From RUG11690 sp045616665 (lineage in GTDB: Bacteria; Bacteroidota; Bacteroidia; Bacteroidales; WCHB1-69): a stretch of 64,000 nucleotides of DNA. The notes under the pieces are model-generated. The model worked only from the letters and a program-made list of their open reading frames with translations, searched no databases and was not told the origin of the DNA. This document shows positions 52,426 to 59,973 of this stretch, piece by piece; position 1 is the first letter of the stretch; the number at the start of each line of letters is the position of its first letter. The stretch spans positions 22,844 through 86,843 of the forward strand of contig JAZLHE010000052.1 of the NCBI GenBank assembly GCA_045616665.1, written 5' to 3'. A program made the translations under genes and the position numbers.

Positions 52426-53925
52426 TCAGAGATTCTCAATATCGTTGCCGGATTTTTGCTCCTCATCCTTTTTGTCCCAATAATCGGCATTTTTAATATT
52501 CAGTTCATTAGAATTGAAAACGGGATTCTTTCCTGCCTTGTACTGCCGTTCATAATTTTTCAACGTTTTAAAGACTTTAGGCGACAACAGTAAAACGGCG
52601 ACAACGTTAATCCACGCCAAGCAACCGACACCTATATCACCCAAATCCCACGCTGTAGAAGCCGTACTGACAGCACCATCAAAGGTCGCCCCTACAATCG
52701 CAATACGCAGAATCCAAATAGCGACTTTTTCCGTTTTTCCTTTTCCGAACAAATAGACAATGTTTGTCTCCGCATAGTAATAATAGGCCATCGTGGTTGT
52801 AAACGCAAAAAAAGCCAAAGCGATAGCCACAAAAATTTTTGCGACGTGAGGTTCCAGCACTGTGCTTATGGCAGCCATCGTATAAGTCACGCCTGGTTCA
52901 CCTACATTTGCGTGGGTAGCAAATAGCAGCTGGCCCGTGTTGGGATCTATCACGTTATAGCATTGAGCAGCCAAAATCATAATGGCAGTAGCGGAACAGA
53001 CCAACAAAGTATCAACATATACCGAAAAACTTTGAACCAAACCCTGTTTTACAGGATGTGACACATCCGCGGCACCCGCAACGGTGGCACCGGTTCCCTG
53101 CCCGGCCTCATTAGAATACAAGCCACGTTTCACGCCCCACGAAATGGCACTACCGACAATACCGCCAAACAAGGCATGTGTTCCAAAGGCACTACGAATC
53201 ATTGTCATAAACGCCGCAGGCACATCAGCAATATGGAAACACAACACTACAATGGACAATAAGATATAGGCGATAGCCATAAACGGAGCCACAAATTCCG
53301 CCACCACAGCGATACGTTTTACGCCACCACATACCACCAACGCCAAAAGAATTGCCGAAACGGCACCCGTTATGTACATATTCAAGTGTAGAGAATCATT
53401 AAAAGCCCTGGCAATGCCATTACTTTGGATAGGCGGAGCAAAGAAACCGAAATCCACAATTGCCACTATCGCAAAAACGACAGCCAACCATTTGAGATTC
53501 AACCCTTTTTCAATGTAGTATGCCGGACCGCCTCTAAACTGACCTTTATGGTCTTCTTTATAAATCTGTGACAAAGTTGCTTCAGCAAACGCCGTTCCCG
53601 CACCCAAAAATGCGGCAATCCACATCCAAACGATGGCTCCGGGACCACCAAAAGCGATGGCCGTAGCCACTCCGACAATATTTCCGGTTCCAACTTTTCC
53701 CGACAAAGCCATTGCAAAAGCCTGAAACGAAGAAATACCTTTTTGCTGATTATTCTTACTAAAAAGCAGCCGTATCATTTCTCTAAAATAACGCACTTGG
53801 ACGAAGCGTGTCAAACAAGAAAATAACAAGCCTGCCAAAAGACAAATTATCACCAAAGCCGGATTCCACACCCAGGTGGACAATTTGTGCACAAAATTCT
53901 CAAAACTTACTGATAAAAATAACAT
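52426..53925 (-). CDS. Sodium:alanine (glycine) symporter family transporter
   Basis: A 499-residue AgcS-family Na+-coupled amino acid symporter in the inner membrane, with about 11 helices. Recognisable segments are FQAFAMALSGKVGTGNIVGVATAIAFGGPGA, split across residues 67-97, GAIVWMWIAAFLGAGTAFAEATL, YSNEAGQGTGATVAGAADV and DLGDIGVGCLAW. The GTGNI motif and the EAGQG loop are diagnostic. It transports alanine, glycine or D-alanine with Na+ and would work with the sodium cycle that NhaD maintains. It has its own -7 box 29 bases upstream. The gene is complete. Confidence 0.92.
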   Translation of the reverse strand: MLFLSVSFENFVHKLSTWVWNPALVIICLLAGLLFSCLTRFVQVRYFREMIRLLFSKNNQQKGISSFQAFAMALSGKVGTGNIVGVATAIAFGGPGAIVWMWIAAFLGAGTAFAEATLSQIYKEDHKGQFRGGPAYYIEKGLNLKWLAVVFAIVAIVDFGFFAPPIQSNGIARAFNDSLHLNMYITGAVSAILLALVVCGGVKRIAVVAEFVAPFMAIAYILLSIVVLCFHIADVPAAFMTMIRSAFGTHALFGGIVGSAISWGVKRGLYSNEAGQGTGATVAGAADVSHPVKQGLVQSFSVYVDTLLVCSATAIMILAAQCYNVIDPNTGQLLFATHANVGEPGVTYTMAAISTVLEPHVAKIFVAIALAFFAFTTTMAYYYYAETNIVYLFGKGKTEKVAIWILRIAIVGATFDGAVSTASTAWDLGDIGVGCLAWINVVAVLLLSPKVFKTLKNYERQYKAGKNPVFNSNELNIKNADYWDKKDEEQKSGNDIENL

Positions 53926-53954
53926 ATTTATATATACATCGTAAAAATTCTTTG

Positions 53955-53962
53955 CAAAAATA
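53955..53962 (-). promoter_or_regulatory. -7 promoter element for the alanine symporter
   Basis: The minus strand reads TATTTTTG followed by C, 29 bases upstream of the ATG at 53925. Confidence 0.65.
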
Positions 53963-54000
53963 CATTAAATTCGCTTACATAAATCAATGTAAAACAATTT

Positions 54001-54065
54001 TTCTTTGGTTTCTTTGCCACCCAAAGAAAGTTTAACCGCCAATTTTCTGAGCAGGTGGATTAAAC
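54001..54065. repeat. Intergenic pair of hairpins, possible dispersed repeat
   Basis: Two inverted repeats stand side by side: TTCTTTGG with CCAAAGAA (54001-54028, 12-base loop) and GTTTAACCGCC with GGTGGATTAAAC (54030-54065, imperfect). The gene-free spacer holds nothing else. CTTTGG/CCAAAG hairpins like the first are often part of dispersed intergenic repeats; I cannot count copies here. Confidence 0.4.
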
Positions 54066-54100
54066 GACCCGTTTACAAAAAGAAAAAGTAATCTTTAGAA

Positions 54101-54129
54101 AAAAAGCCTGCGAGAAATTCGCAGGCTTT
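54101..54129 (-). terminator. Intrinsic terminator of tRNA-Val
   Basis: A perfect 11-bp stem (54103-54113 with 54119-54129) with a 5-base loop, immediately 3' of the tRNA on the minus strand, followed there by a T-run. It stops the tRNA transcript. Confidence 0.85.
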
Positions 54130-54132
54130 ATC

Positions 54133-54210
54133 TGGTGGGAACTACTAGATTCGAACTAGTGACCCTCTGCTTGTAAGGCAGATGCTCTGAACCAACTGAG
54201 CTAAGCTCCC
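54133..54210 (-). tRNA. tRNA-Val (anticodon TAC), CCA encoded
   Basis: The minus strand folds into a full cloverleaf: acceptor GGGAGCT with AGTTCCC (one G-T pair), D arm GCTC/GAGC with a GGTT-containing loop, anticodon stem TCTGC/GCAGA with loop CTTACAA giving anticodon TAC, and T arm ACTAG/CTAGT with loop TTCGAAT. The discriminator A and the CCA end are in the DNA. A promoter and terminator flank it, so it is expressed singly. Confidence 0.95.
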
Positions 54211-54226
54211 TTTCAAAATTGCGTTG

Positions 54227-54234
54227 CAAAGATA
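54227..54234 (-). promoter_or_regulatory. -7 promoter element of tRNA-Val
   Basis: The minus strand reads TATCTTTG followed by C, 16 bases upstream of the tRNA 5' end. Confidence 0.68.
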
Positions 54235-54596
54235 CAGTTTTTTTTAGTACTATGAACACGTTTGGGAAAAAACTTTCAAATTTTTATTTAACACCGTGAT
54301 TATCAATAAAATAAATTTTTATCATCATTCTTAAAACAACATTCTCGCATATAAACGGATAACTATTTTCGTCTATATTTCGGAGATTTTCGCCGCTTGT
54401 TTGCATTTTTTGACAAAATTCAGTCTATAAATTTCGCAATTGACCACCCCGTTCTACGGCCGCCCTTGCTTATACTTGTGTGTTTGCCTATATCAAAAAC
54501 AAAAAAATCGCCGTAGAAGACACGCTATACTGAGGGAAAGGAGATAAAGAATATTTTCGTAACTTTGCAGCGATTAACGACAAAAATCTTCAAGTC
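54235..54596. other. Gene-free spacer between tRNA-Val and the CrtI-like gene
   Basis: About 360 bases, AT-rich, with stops in all frames I followed and no RNA gene recognised. The only signal is TAACTTTG followed by C at 54560-54567, a plausible -7 box for the following gene. The rest shows nothing I can name. Confidence 0.5.
54560..54567 (+). promoter_or_regulatory. -7 promoter element for the CrtI-like/FabG pair
   Basis: TAACTTTG followed by C matches TAnnTTTG. The transcript would begin near 54573, only about 25 bases before the first codon aligned to the dinucleotide-binding motif, which limits where translation can begin. Confidence 0.6.
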
Positions 54597-56066
54597 ATCA
54601 AAAGCGTCATCATCATCGGAAGTGGATTAGGCGGTTTGCAGTGCGCCTATACCTTAGTCAAAAACGGGCTTAAGGTCACGGTTTTGGAACAAAATCCACA
54701 AATCGGCGGCTGCCTGCAATCCTTTCAACGGGACGGCACTTTTTTTGACACCGGTTTCCACTATATTGGCGGCATTGGTCCAAGAGAATCGCTCCATCCC
54801 TTTTTCCGCTATTACAATTTATTATCGCTGCCGTGGCATCCATTGGACGAGAATTGTTACGATGAAGTCTGCCTCGGTTCCAAAAGTTTCCCTATCGCTT
54901 CTGGGCATCAACGTTTTGCCGAACAGCTGTCCTCCTATTTTCCATCAGAAAGAAAATCCATTCTGAAATATACGGATTTTATGCGAAAAGTGGGCGAACA
55001 TCTTCCACAAAGTTTTAATTTTGAAGAAAACGATGACTTTAGCTCTCAAAACTTATTGGAACAATCTGCTTATCAATTCATTCAGTCCTGTACTCAGGAC
55101 ACTATGCTACAAAACGTTCTTGCGGGCACCTCACTAAAAATGGAACTTCGGGCCGACACATTACCGCTTTACTGCTTTGCGCAAATCAACAATTCGTACC
55201 TGCAAAGCGCTTGGCGGCTGAGAGGTCCGAGCAAACAAATCCCACTTCGTTTAGCCCAAGCCATTCGACAAATGGGAGGTGAAATCCGCACTTCTGCCGA
55301 AGTGGTTCGAATTGAGGAAAAGGACAAACAAGTCACTGCTCTTTGCCTAAACAATGGGGAGCGTTTATCGGCTGACTGCTACATTTCGGACGTACATCCC
55401 GCCACCACTTTAAGTTGGCTTGAGGAAGGCACCAGCATACGGAAAAGTTACCGACACCGCATACGACAAACCGCCAATACTTATGGGATGTTCACTCTTC
55501 ATTTACGGCTAAAACCACATTGCGTCCGCTATCTAAACCGAAACATTTTTATTCATCGGGAGCAGGCCGACTTATGGAATTTCAATCCCCGGCGAATCGA
55601 AAGCGTTATGGTACATTTTTACGTTCCTGAAAATTCGGAATATGCCACCGCCATTGACATTCTCACCCCAATGCAGTGGCAGCAGGTTCAACAATGGGCC
55701 GAAAAATCTGGTAAAGATGAAGAATATCAGTCATTTAAACAAGCAAAAGCCGAAGAATGCCTTCAACTTGTGGCAGAAAGACTTCCCGACTTAAAAAAGT
55801 CCATTTTACAAAGTTATGTCAGCACGCCCCTCACCTACGCCCGTTTTACAGGCACGTTTGAAGGAAGTGCCTACGGCATTCGCAAGGACTATCAACATAT
55901 TCCAAGTACCGTATTGCCGGTCAAATCGCCCCTCGGCAATTTATTTTACACGGGGCAGAACCTCAACCTACACGGCATTCTAGGGGTTTCCATCACCTCG
56001 TTTTTCACTTGCGGTGAAATTCTCGGGATAGACACGCTGTTGCCACAATTACAATTATCAGACTAA
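54597..56066 (+). CDS. CrtI-like FAD-dependent oxidoreductase (aryl-polyene/DAR cluster type), start codon unclear
   Basis: A flavoprotein of the phytoene desaturase/isomerase fold. The FAD-binding motif VIIIGSGLGGLQCAY opens it, followed by FDTGFHYIGG and, near the C-terminus, LFYTGQNLNLHGILGVSITS. The frame is open from 54534, yet between the promoter and this motif there is no ATG, GTG or TTG. The only TTG (54636) falls inside the motif and would destroy it. Alignment by eye puts the start at the ATC of 54597 (ATCAAAAGCGTC), or at an ATT at 54573. The rest of the reading frame is intact. With the following FabG it resembles a pair from flexirubin-type pigment clusters, but the ketosynthase, carrier and dehydratase genes are missing. 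Confidence 0.7.
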   Translation: MKSVIIIGSGLGGLQCAYTLVKNGLKVTVLEQNPQIGGCLQSFQRDGTFFDTGFHYIGGIGPRESLHPFFRYYNLLSLPWHPLDENCYDEVCLGSKSFPIASGHQRFAEQLSSYFPSERKSILKYTDFMRKVGEHLPQSFNFEENDDFSSQNLLEQSAYQFIQSCTQDTMLQNVLAGTSLKMELRADTLPLYCFAQINNSYLQSAWRLRGPSKQIPLRLAQAIRQMGGEIRTSAEVVRIEEKDKQVTALCLNNGERLSADCYISDVHPATTLSWLEEGTSIRKSYRHRIRQTANTYGMFTLHLRLKPHCVRYLNRNIFIHREQADLWNFNPRRIESVMVHFYVPENSEYATAIDILTPMQWQQVQQWAEKSGKDEEYQSFKQAKAEECLQLVAERLPDLKKSILQSYVSTPLTYARFTGTFEGSAYGIRKDYQHIPSTVLPVKSPLGNLFYTGQNLNLHGILGVSITSFFTCGEILGIDTLLPQLQLSD

Positions 56067-56100
56067 ATTTCATTCAAACCGATTATAAAAAAACACAGAT

Positions 56101-56823
56101 ATGTATGCATTAATTACAGGTGGAAGTCGCGGAATAGGTCGTGCCATCGCCATCAAATTAGCCCAAATGGGATATCGAATTTTAATTAATTACCGCTCAA
56201 ATGATGATGAAGCGCAACAAACCTTGGCGCTGATTCAGGAAAACGGCAGTGATGGCGAATTGCTGAAATTTGATGTCGGCAACCGACAAGCTGCAACAGA
56301 TGCCATTGAGAAGTGGCAACAGGCGCATCCCGACGACTACATCAAAGTCCTCGTCAACAATGCCGGAATCCGCAAAGACAACCTGCTTATTTGGATGGAA
56401 GGCAAAGAATTTGACCAAGTGCTAAATACCAACCTGATGTCGTTTTACAATGTCACCAAGCCGGTCCTCACACCGATGTTGCGGCACAAAAACGGACGTA
56501 TCATCAACATTGCGTCACTTTCGGGACTAAAAGGCATGCCCGGACAATGCAACTACTCGGCAGCGAAGGGCGGTTTGATAGCCGCCACCAAGGCCCTGGC
56601 CCAGGAAATCGGCAAAAAGAATGTCACCGTCAACGCCGTTGCCCCCGGTTTTATCCGTACTGATATGGTGGAAGGACTTGACGAAAGCGAACTCAAGCGC
56701 ATGATTCCAATGAACCGTTTTGGAGAAGTCGAAGACGTGGCCGAACTCGTGGGTTTCTTAGCTTCACGGCAGGCAGGTTACATCACTGGAGAATGCATCT
56801 CTGTCAACGGTGGACTTTACTAG
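56101..56823 (+). CDS. fabG: 3-oxoacyl-ACP reductase FabG, aryl-polyene/flexirubin-type
   Basis: A 240-residue SDR reductase: TGGSRGIGRA (NADP-binding), NNAGI, catalytic Ser in IASLSG, and YSAAK with the catalytic Tyr and Lys. The NNAGIRKDNLLIWM and SGLKGMPGQCNYSAAKGG segments resemble the FabG copies inside Bacteroidota DAR/aryl-polyene clusters more than the housekeeping FabG, so it may reduce polyene intermediates. It starts 34 bases after the CrtI-like gene. Its stop overlaps that of the convergent metallopeptidase gene (56820-56822). Housekeeping fatty acid synthesis is the alternative role. Confidence 0.85.
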   Translation: MYALITGGSRGIGRAIAIKLAQMGYRILINYRSNDDEAQQTLALIQENGSDGELLKFDVGNRQAATDAIEKWQQAHPDDYIKVLVNNAGIRKDNLLIWMEGKEFDQVLNTNLMSFYNVTKPVLTPMLRHKNGRIINIASLSGLKGMPGQCNYSAAKGGLIAATKALAQEIGKKNVTVNAVAPGFIRTDMVEGLDESELKRMIPMNRFGEVEDVAELVGFLASRQAGYITGECISVNGGLY

Positions 56824-58259
56824 TATTTTTTTGTCCAGAAGTCTATATACGTCGTTTTATCCAACGAATGTCCGTCTTCAGTTTGGAAATAATCACCCAA
56901 AATACTGAAGGCATAATGTGTATCTGGTTGAAGGTCAAGATAGACGGAAAGTGTTTGATGGTCATCGCTCCAAGAGAATGCTTGTCTTAAAGAAGCCGCG
57001 AAATCGAGAAATTTGCCATCACTGATGCCGTAACCCAAGGCGATTCCAGGCACCATCGGCTTGCTAAACTCTATGACAAGAGTTTGCTTCCCTGCCGGAA
57101 TATTTTTCGTCATATTCTTAATGTTGCATTTTTTCACGTGACCTAACAATTTCCGCATCTGTTTTTGTTGCTTTTGACAATTCTTCACATCAAAAGCGTT
57201 AACATCCTTCACCAATTCGGGCATATAATCAGCCATAGTGGCATATTTCTCCCTATTGGATTCATAACGGGCAAGCGATTCCACCAATGTGGGAACCAAG
57301 TAAAATTCGCTTTCGTTTCGCATCAGTTTATTCACATCAGCCCCCGATTGATGATCCACGACATAACGAATCACGCAACTCCGCACGAAAGTTTCATTCA
57401 TCATCGTTTCCGCATCCGTATAAGCCATTTGAGACAACTTGACGGCATTCAACTTAAACACCTCTTCCGCTCTTTTTTGCATATCCGTCCAATTTTGAGC
57501 ATTGAGCCAATTGCAAAATCCGTGGCAAAACTCGTGAATGACGATAGGCAAAATCACATTATAATTTGTATAAACAACTTTTCCTGAAGAATCTGTTTGA
57601 GCACAACCGATTACCGGTGCGAACTTATCGACGCCATTATCAAGTGTCGCGGAGCAACCATAATTGTTTGGTCCCACCAACAGACTTAAAATAATCTGGA
57701 AATCAGCATTTTTTATTGATCCAAAAAATTGATCGAACCAAGCCAAGTCGATATTTCCCGCAATATTTTTATTAAAAGAGGAAATGGCCTCTTCTCGCAC
57801 ATTTCGTGTACTTTCGTACCATTGATGAAATTTAGTCTTCGTATAAAAATCATTTAACGGTTGTAAAAATTCCTGTTTTTCCTGTTCTGACCACCGGTCA
57901 AAAGAAGCATCGGCTCCCTTTTTAAAATGGGTATCGATAGTAATCTGTTCATTATCTTTATTAGGAAGGACGAGATGCATAGCATAAGCCACCACCGCAT
58001 CGTAACTTATTCCACTATTTTGCGCATATTTCCGAGCCAAGATAACGACCTGATGTTGTTTATAATCAGCAAAATATGCATCCACCTGTTGAGAATAGTC
58101 GGAAATGCCACATTTGTTGTATTCAGGATTTCCAGCCAGACGAAAAACGACAGACAACAGGTCTGTACGTTCATCAAAATTCACAGGCAAGGAATTTTGA
58201 GCCATTGAAGCACAAGGAATCAGCATACAAAAAAGCAGTAGCACAAAAAAATTCTTCAT
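56820..58259 (-). CDS. DUF4932-type exported protein with HEFCH metallopeptidase motif
   Basis: A 479-residue exported protein from the ATG at 58259 (MKNFFVLLLFC, signal peptide ending SMAQ); an in-frame ATG 25 codons upstream is disfavoured because it precedes the promoter-proximal leader. It fits the DUF4932 family by its VFRLAGNPEYN opening and by HEFCHGF near residue 250, an HExxH zinc motif (His, Glu, His). A downstream Glu in the NETFVR segment could be the third ligand. The C-terminal 100 residues form an Ig-like beta domain. It probably acts as a periplasmic or surface zinc peptidase. Its promoter is divergent from pyrE. Confidence 0.8.
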   Translation of the reverse strand: MKNFFVLLLFCMLIPCASMAQNSLPVNFDERTDLLSVVFRLAGNPEYNKCGISDYSQQVDAYFADYKQHQVVILARKYAQNSGISYDAVVAYAMHLVLPNKDNEQITIDTHFKKGADASFDRWSEQEKQEFLQPLNDFYTKTKFHQWYESTRNVREEAISSFNKNIAGNIDLAWFDQFFGSIKNADFQIILSLLVGPNNYGCSATLDNGVDKFAPVIGCAQTDSSGKVVYTNYNVILPIVIHEFCHGFCNWLNAQNWTDMQKRAEEVFKLNAVKLSQMAYTDAETMMNETFVRSCVIRYVVDHQSGADVNKLMRNESEFYLVPTLVESLARYESNREKYATMADYMPELVKDVNAFDVKNCQKQQKQMRKLLGHVKKCNIKNMTKNIPAGKQTLVIEFSKPMVPGIALGYGISDGKFLDFAASLRQAFSWSDDHQTLSVYLDLQPDTHYAFSILGDYFQTEDGHSLDKTTYIDFWTKKY

Positions 58260-58301
58260 AACAATCGTTTTTATAAATACAAATATTGATATTAAGGTTT
58301 G

Positions 58302-58309
58302 CAAAATTA
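58302..58309 (-). promoter_or_regulatory. -7 promoter element for the DUF4932-type gene
   Basis: The minus strand reads TAATTTTG followed by C, 42 bases upstream of the ATG at 58259. It is divergent from and 12 bases away from the pyrE -7 box. Confidence 0.62.
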
Positions 58310-58321
58310 CAAAAAACATCG

Positions 58322-58329
58322 TATTTTTG
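58322..58329 (+). promoter_or_regulatory. -7 promoter element for pyrE-obgE
   Basis: TATTTTTG followed by C, 46 bases upstream of the pyrE ATG. A 16-codon frame (58333-58383) starts at the likely transcript 5' end and overlaps the pyrE start. Confidence 0.66.
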
Positions 58330-58375
58330 CACATGAATTATTTATCAGTAATAACGATTAAAACAAATAAATATT

Positions 58376-58936
58376 ATGACTAACGTTATCGAAGAATTAA
58401 AGCAATCTGAAGCCTTATTGGAAGGCCATTTCCTCTTATCATCAGGAAGACACAGCAACAGATACTGCCAATGTGCCAAATTGTTACAGTATCCCGACAG
58501 GGCAGCCAGAGTTTTAGCCACCGTAGCCGAACAACTCAAGGGCAAACAGATTGATATGGTTGTCGGACCTGCCATGGGCGGCATCATCGTGGCATACGAA
58601 TTAGGTCGTCAATTGGGTGTTCCCGCCATTTTCACAGAAAGAGAAGACGGAAAAATGACCCTTCGTCGCGGCTTTGAGGTAAAGCCAGGACAAAAGCTTC
58701 TGATTACCGAAGACGTGGTCACCACCGGAAAATCTTCTATGGAAACCATTGAAGTATTAAAGAGTTATGGTGCGGAAGTCATTGGCATTGCCTGCATTGT
58801 TGACCGCAGTGCTCAAACCATCCCCTACCCCATTTATGGTGCCGTCAAATTGGACATCGAGAGTTGGGAAGCCGACAGCTGCCCGTTATGCAAACAAGGT
58901 CTGCCGTTTATAAAACCCGGCAGCCGCAAATTCTAA
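58376..58936 (+). CDS. pyrE: Orotate phosphoribosyltransferase
   Basis: A 186-residue enzyme that joins orotate to PRPP to give OMP, which pyrF (at 12675) then decarboxylates. The PRPP-binding motif is LLITEDVVTTGKS near residue 105, preceded by GPAMGGIIVAYELGRQLG; the active-site loop region has FTEREDGKMTLRRG. It is a normal-length stand-alone OPRT. It is separated from the pyrF-pyrK-pyrD operon by 43 kb and instead leads obgE, whose start directly follows its stop. A short leader frame overlaps its start, as described in the findings. Confidence 0.94.
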   Translation: MTNVIEELKQSEALLEGHFLLSSGRHSNRYCQCAKLLQYPDRAARVLATVAEQLKGKQIDMVVGPAMGGIIVAYELGRQLGVPAIFTEREDGKMTLRRGFEVKPGQKLLITEDVVTTGKSSMETIEVLKSYGAEVIGIACIVDRSAQTIPYPIYGAVKLDIESWEADSCPLCKQGLPFIKPGSRKF

Positions 58937-58939
58937 GTG

Positions 58940-59929
58940 ATGGAAGGCGACAATTTTATTGATTATGTAAAAATATTCTTCCGTTCCGGCAATGGCGGTG
59001 CGGGTTCAGCCCATTTATTGCGCACGGCCCACGACCCCAAGGCCGGTCCAGACGGCGGTGACGGTGGTCGCGGTGGTGACGTGATTCTGCGTGGCAACCG
59101 CAACCTGTGGACTTTGCTGCACCTTCGCTACACGAAACACGTGATGGCAGAGGACGGAACGGCTGGTCAAGGCAACCAGTGTTTCGGCAAAAACGGCAAA
59201 ACCGCTTACGTTGAAGTTCCTCTCGGCACCATTGTCAAAGATGCGGAAACCGACGAGTTTGTGGGCGAAATCCTTGAAGACGGACAAGAGTTTGTCGTGC
59301 TTCCGGGAGGTCGCGGTGGACAGGGCAATGTTCATTTCAAAAGCGCCACAAGGCAAACGCCTCGTTTTGCCCAACCCGGTGAAGAAGGACAAGAAGGTTG
59401 GTTCATCCTTGAGCTTAAAGTATTGGCCGACATTGGCTTGGTGGGATTTCCAAACGCGGGCAAATCAACGCTGATTTCCGTGTTATCCAACGCAAAACCC
59501 AAAATTGCAGATTATCCGTTCACGACCTTGAAGCCCAACCTTGGAATGGTAGCTTATCGAGATTTTCAATCGTTTGTCATTGCCGACATTCCCGGCATTA
59601 TCGAAGGTGCGTCGGAAGGGAAAGGTATCGGCCTTAGATTTCTTCGCCATATTGAGCGCAATGCGGCATTGCTGTTTCTCGTTCCTTGCATTAGCGAGAA
59701 CATCAAGAAAGAATACCAGATTCTACTCAACGAACTGAAAGCATACAACGAGGAACTGATGGACAAGAAGCGAGTCCTGGCCATCACCAAGTGCGACCTT
59801 TTGCCTGAAGAAGAATTGAAAAAATTGCAGAAAAAAGTTCCCAAGGACCTTCCTGTCATCTTTATTTCTTCACATACTCAAAAAAATCTTACCCAATTAA
59901 AAGACAAATTGTGGGAAATCCTGAATTAA
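58940..59929 (+). CDS. obgE: Obg/CgtA-family ribosome-assembly GTPase
   Basis: A 329-residue GTPase needed for 50S ribosome maturation and stress control. The Obg fold (about 1-158) has the Gly-rich segments RSGNGGAGS, DGGDGGRGGDV and PGGRGGQGN. The G domain has G1 GFPNAGKST, G3 DIPGIIEGASEGKGIG, and G4 TKCD. No C-terminal OCT domain is present, which matches other Bacteroidota Obg proteins. A GTG at 58937 directly follows the pyrE stop and precedes the ATG at 58940; I use the ATG. It is followed 44 bases later by hisS. Confidence 0.95.
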   Translation: MEGDNFIDYVKIFFRSGNGGAGSAHLLRTAHDPKAGPDGGDGGRGGDVILRGNRNLWTLLHLRYTKHVMAEDGTAGQGNQCFGKNGKTAYVEVPLGTIVKDAETDEFVGEILEDGQEFVVLPGGRGGQGNVHFKSATRQTPRFAQPGEEGQEGWFILELKVLADIGLVGFPNAGKSTLISVLSNAKPKIADYPFTTLKPNLGMVAYRDFQSFVIADIPGIIEGASEGKGIGLRFLRHIERNAALLFLVPCISENIKKEYQILLNELKAYNEELMDKKRVLAITKCDLLPEEELKKLQKKVPKDLPVIFISSHTQKNLTQLKDKLWEILN

Positions 59930-59973
59930 TCTAAATCATCAATCTTAAAAATCAAAAATCAGTCAATATAACT

